From Symbiodinium natans (Eukaryota; Sar; Dinophyceae; Suessiales; Symbiodiniaceae), in NCBI GenBank assembly GCA_905221605.1, contig CAJNDS010002779.1, positions 763,177 through 773,176 on the forward strand: a stretch of DNA of 10,000 nt. Reading direction: 5' to 3'. Below, in pieces: positions 6,750 through 10,000 of this stretch (its first letter is position 1; each line of letters opens with the position of its first letter). A model generated the notes under the pieces. It was not told the DNA's origin and made no database searches. It saw only the letters and a list, made by a program, of their open reading frames with translations. Made by a program: the position numbers and the translations under genes.

Positions 6750-9700
6750 ATGTCCGCCGAGAAGGATCTCAAGGAAGTGGAGGAAGCTCCCGCCAAAGAG
6801 TCGCAGCTTGTCCGCAGGCGATTATGGAGTGAAGCTGCAAAGTCGGCTGCGCACCCTGACCCCATAACTAGCATATAGACCCCAAACAGGGTATATGAGA
6901 CTACGACCTCAGCACATTGCGTGTGTTGCTGCACCACTCACTGTGGTCTTCAAAGCCCATAGACAGCGACAGTTCTCCACTTCTCGAAGAGCGTTCGTGT
7001 GGGGAGTCCGGTGGCAACATGGCTTGGGCCCACGTGCGCGGGAGTCTGGCTGGAGCATGGTCTTAAATCCAGAACCACGGCAGAAGAGTGAAGCGAGGAC
7101 GGTTTTGCACTTGGTGAGGTGCTTGCGCACGGGAATGTGGCGGGAGCGTGATTGATTGGAACAACACAAAGCCTTGTACCATGGCCCGTTTTTCTGAAAA
7201 ATATGGTTGTGAGTCCAAATAAGGTATTTAGCAAACAAGGAACATCACCTGGATGAGGCCAGGGCCATGAGAGCCTGAAGTGCCATTCCACCCAAGTCAT
7301 TCACTCTGGCGTCCGGTGTAGGCGCACGAAGTTCCCTCAGCTGCTAAGCGCCCAAGCTCCTCTGCCCCCAACCGCCTGGGCTCCTCAGCTCCGAAGCACT
7401 TCGCCTAGCTGCAGTGACTTTCATGTGTTGGCCCAAGGTTCGGCGGTTGCGACTCGTGCTCCGGAGTCAGCTGCACCCCCGACGGCCTCATCGGCTTGAA
7501 CACTTATGACGCCTGGCACATGTGGGCAGCTGCGGGAGAGACCGATTCCGACCTTGCCCCCTCACATCCCCCCCCATATCCACTTGGCAAGGACTGGAAG
7601 TACCTCTGCATCCCGACGCTGCCGTGCATGGGGGGGCCAGCGAAATCCCCGCCGCTGCTGAAGCCCGACGCGAAGCTGCCCCTGATGCTGCGCCTTGCAT
7701 GCAGTGGCGGTGCAGTGGCGGTGCAGTGGCGGTTCGGTGCCGGTGCATTTTGTTGCGCATGCCTGCGTGTGAGGTCGCTCATCATGGGCCTGCAGCATGC
7801 CCTTGCAATGTTGGGAGGCCGGTTCAGGGTGGAGGGGAGGGGTGAGGCCTCAACAGGCAGACGCAGATATGACGTGCATCCGTTGTCGTCTGCAGTCAGT
7901 GCAGAGTTTGGTCGGATGACATGGATGCAATGTGGCCGCTTGATGGTTTAGGTTGTACAGCTTCCCCATGGGGTGTGCCTTCACAGGCATCATCACCCCC
8001 CCTTCCTTGATCTCCGGCGATGCATGCTTCGCCTGGCAGCTGGACCAGGAGCACCATGTGTAGGGTTGGAAATTGAACTGCGGCAATTTGAGTCCCTCCT
8101 CTCGAAGATAGGTCTCGAAAGTACCCCCCCTATGATAGGCGTCGATTGCCGATAGACCCCCATGATAAACCCTTGTGTTTCTCTGATAGGTGCCTATGCT
8201 GCAGGCCCCCCGCTTATTTACCAGGACCCTATGCGTAGGCCCTAGCTTGCGTACAGACCCCTACTGTACGCATCGCCCCTTTCGCTTATTCCATAGACCG
8301 CTATGCATAAACCCTATCCGCACCTGTACCACCCCCCCCCCCCCCCCGGTGCAACATAGACACCTATCAGTTTTTCTATAGATCCCTCTACCGTAGTAGC
8401 CTAGAATAATAGAAAACAAGAAACTTTGCTGCATAGCTCTGAGATTTGTGTATGTCTGTGCGCGTGTGCGTGTGGCGTGTGGCGTGTGGCGTGTGTGGGT
8501 GTGGGTGGGTGGGTGGGTGGGTGGGTGGGTGGGTGGGTGGGGGAGGGGTTCTTGATGACGCGAATGAAGAATGAATGTGTATGGTGCGTTGTCCTTCCAG
8601 AAGTCTGGAAATTTTGCTTGCCATGTCGAACAGGAAAAAAAGCGCCACTTTGTTACGGCAGGTTTTCCTTCCAGAAGTGCTCGCTCTGGAATATCTTGCC
8701 ACATTGACATGTCTTAGAGTGGAAAAAAAGCGCCAATTTGTTGCGTCAGGTTTTCCTTCCAGAAGTGCTCGAGCCGGAAATTTATCTTGTCATGTCGAAA
8801 AGGGAAAGCAGAACGCCACTGTGTTACGGCAGGTTGTTCCTTCCAGGAGTGTTCGTTTTGCCATGTCGTAAAGGGGAGAAACAAGAAGCGCCACTTTGTT
8901 GCCTTGAGTTTCCTTCCAATGGGAGGGGCCTACAGTATGCATATATAGGTACCTGTATCGGTTTTATACAGACCCTCGTGGATAGGTCTATATAGGCTTG
9001 TGGGTAGACGGGCAGGCGTAATTTTAGGGGTCTAGGCCTTTGCGGATAGACCCCCATCCGATAGGGGCCCTGAAAGTAATAACCGGGCACTTTCCAGACT
9101 CCTCCTCCACACCCCCCCCCGCCCAAACAGAAATCCTTTGGCCAGGAGCTCTGCGACTCGAAGCAGTCGCTTGGAAGAAGTCCGAGCGGTTGAGACATCG
9201 TTTTGGTTTTGGTGTTTGCAGCTTGCATTGCGGGACCCGGTGACGAGCATGTTGAGACCCGAGGTACATGATCTCCGCCGCGCTGATCTGCTCGGGCCTT
9301 CTGTCCCTGGTGCAGATCCTTCGCTGGAAGCTGGTGGGAGGCTACACCCTCGGAACGGGCCTGATCTCCGTGATCGGCACGTCCTTCACCTTCCTGCCCA
9401 TCGCGCGTGAGGTGGTGGTGTCCGAGATCCAGGCGGGCCGCAGTGGTATGGATGCCTACGGCAAGTTCCTGGGAACATGCCTGGCGGCCTCCGTGACCGA
9501 GCTCTTCATCTCCTTCATCCCGCCCCGCTACCTCAAGAAGGTCTTCCCTCCCGTGGTGAGCGGCACCTGCGTCTGCCTCATCGGCGCGGGCCTCTCCGTC
9601 GCGGGACTCAAGCACCTTCGCAAGCATGTCAGCCCTGCGTTCTAAGATTTGCAAGCAAGTGACATTCACAACTGATGCTGTCCCCGGGAAGGGAAGTCAT

Positions 9701-10000
9701 CACGTACGTCCAGGTACTGGGGCGGCGGCGTCTTCTGCGCGGAGAACGACATGTCCCGCGCGGCCGCTTTCGGTTCCCCCCAGGCCTTGCCCTCGCCTGA
9801 ATAAATAACATTTTGCTGCACTCTAATTCTATGCTTCAATGTAGATCGCTCACACTCTCGCTCTCTCGCCCTCTCTCTCTCTCTCTCTCTCTCTCGCTCT
9901 CTCTGCTCGCTCGTGTCGAGCGCTCGCAGATCTGCACCGGCAACGGCGACGTGGCGCTGCCCTACGGTGATGTGCACTACTTTGGCCTCGGCATGAGCGT
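6750..10000 (+). CDS. NCS2-family nucleobase permease, copy 2, partial at right edge
   Basis: Exons: 6750-6805, 7438-7507, 7592-7689, 7774-7817, 7987-8048, 9146-9165, 9264-9611, 9714-9783, 9930 to beyond 10000. Each complete exon has exactly the length and phase of its partner in copy 1, which strongly supports both models. The N-terminus has changed (KDLKEV for KEVKDV, and ESQ for ESL); exons 2-5 and 7-9 appear identical in protein as far as visible. Donors are GC (6806), GA (7508), GC (7690), GC (7818), GA (8049), GT (9166), GC (9612) and GC (9784). Only intron 6 changes type against copy 1 (GT here, GC there). About 279 residues are visible, covering TM1 and the following helices but not the signature region, so intactness of the rest is unknown. 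It is a tandem paralogue of the upstream gene. Confidence 0.85.
6806..7437 (+). other. Intron 1 of copy 2, expanded to 632 bp
   Basis: The matching intron in copy 1 is only 74 bp. The extra sequence has no recognisable gene. It contains an imperfect palindrome at 6872-6897 (CATATAGACCC pairing with GGGTATATG, two bases unpaired) related to the ATAGACCCC repeats of intron 5. The last 15 or so bases before the acceptor resemble copy 1. Confidence 0.65.
8104..8400 (+). repeat. Degenerate ATAGACCCCTAT palindromic repeats, left block
   Basis: Variants include GATAGACCCCCATGATA (8150), GATAGGTGCCTATGC (8184), CATAGACCGCTATGCATA (8291) and CATAGACACCTATCAG (8356). The core is close to its own reverse complement. 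A run of 16 C at 8332-8347 interrupts the block. It lies inside intron 5 of copy 2. Confidence 0.75.
8453..8545 (+). repeat. GT-rich tract with (GGGT)n
   Basis: GTGTGGC units (about 8465-8495) pass into roughly eleven GGGT units to about 8543. The G-rich strand could form a four-stranded structure. It is part of intron 5 of copy 2. Confidence 0.9.
8593..8925 (+). repeat. Tandem repeat of about 73-88 bp, four units plus a partial one
   Basis: Units start with CCTTCCAGAAGTG or a variant at 8593, 8667, 8755, 8839 and 8912. Shared segments are CCATGTCGAA, then an A-rich run, GCGCCACTTTGTT and ACGGCAGGTTTTC. Units differ by small indels. The array lies between the two ATAGACCCC-type blocks in intron 5 of copy 2. 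Open frames in it come from the repeat and show no family likeness. Confidence 0.9.
8935..9075 (+). repeat. Degenerate ATAGACCCCTAT repeats, right block
   Basis: GGATAGGTCTATATAGG (8980s), GGGGTCTAGGCC (9027) and GGATAGACCCCCATCC (9044) belong to the same family as the block at 8104-8400, in both orientations. The two blocks enclose the GGGT tract and the 80-bp array. Confidence 0.7.
9845..9910 (+). repeat. CT-rich microsatellite in intron 8, copy 2
   Basis: This is the same pyrimidine tract as in copy 1, with a few more CT units. The flanking intron sequence (9784-9844) is nearly identical to 1599-1661, which makes intron 8 the best conserved intron between the copies. Confidence 0.85.

Noticed and set aside
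7426-7438. TTGGCCCAAG before exon 2 of copy 2 as a second spliced-leader relic
   Set aside because: It resembles the 3' end of the leader, but copy 1 has TTGCGCAAG there and the match is short. It is better explained as an ordinary intron end.
8261-8710. Pro-Thr-His repeat proteins on the minus strand and Gly-Val-Trp ones on the plus strand
   Set aside because: They are products of the (GGGT)n tract without conserved sequence.
8824-9669. 281-codon open frame on the minus strand
   Set aside because: It is antisense to exon 7 of copy 2 and runs through repeats. The antisense of the same exon in copy 1 gives a similar frame, as expected from GC-rich codon use. No family likeness.

Overview
The window looks like nuclear DNA from a dinoflagellate, or a close relative. 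It holds two head-to-tail copies, both on the + strand, of one intron-rich gene for a nucleobase:cation symporter-2 (NCS2, xanthine/uric acid/uracil permease family) membrane transporter. Evidence for the lineage is internal: conserved NCS2 protein segments can be joined in frame only by using introns that begin mostly with GC or GA rather than GT and end in AG, nearly always followed by G. Mixed GT/GC/GA donors, tandem gene copies, plant-type TTTAGGG repeats and a sequence resembling the dinoflagellate spliced leader in both 5' leaders all fit dinoflagellates. I cannot name the species.

Copy 1 (80-6169) appears complete. I model 18 exons and 17 introns: 9 GC-AG, 5 GA-AG and 3 GT-AG. They encode about 636 residues with the NCS2 hallmarks: a QH pair in TM1, an E-x-x-x-D motif in TM8 and the signature QNNGVIAITR. 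Every join conserves the reading frame. Most introns are 60-190 bp. The exception is a 2.2 kb intron (about 3345-5513) filled with degenerate telomere-like repeats on both strands, homopolymer G tracts and short tandem repeats. Intron 12 carries about 14 perfect TTTAGGG units.

An intergenic stretch of about 580 bp (6170-6749) has no recognised gene. Copy 2 starts at 6750 and runs off the right edge inside exon 9. Its exons keep exactly the lengths and junction phases of copy 1, and exon 7 differs only by synonymous changes. Its introns have diverged strongly in length: intron 1 is 632 against 74 bp, and intron 5 is 1097 against 96 bp. The long intron 5 carries ATAGACCCC-type repeats, a (GGGT)n tract and an array of about 80 bp repeats.

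Both genes probably place a transporter for xanthine, uric acid or a similar purine in a cell membrane. The exciting part is gene architecture rather than a new multi-gene system: splice-donor diversity, a candidate relict spliced leader at the homology boundary, and introns built from telomeric and satellite repeats. All exon boundaries are inferred by eye and have not been tested against RNA.
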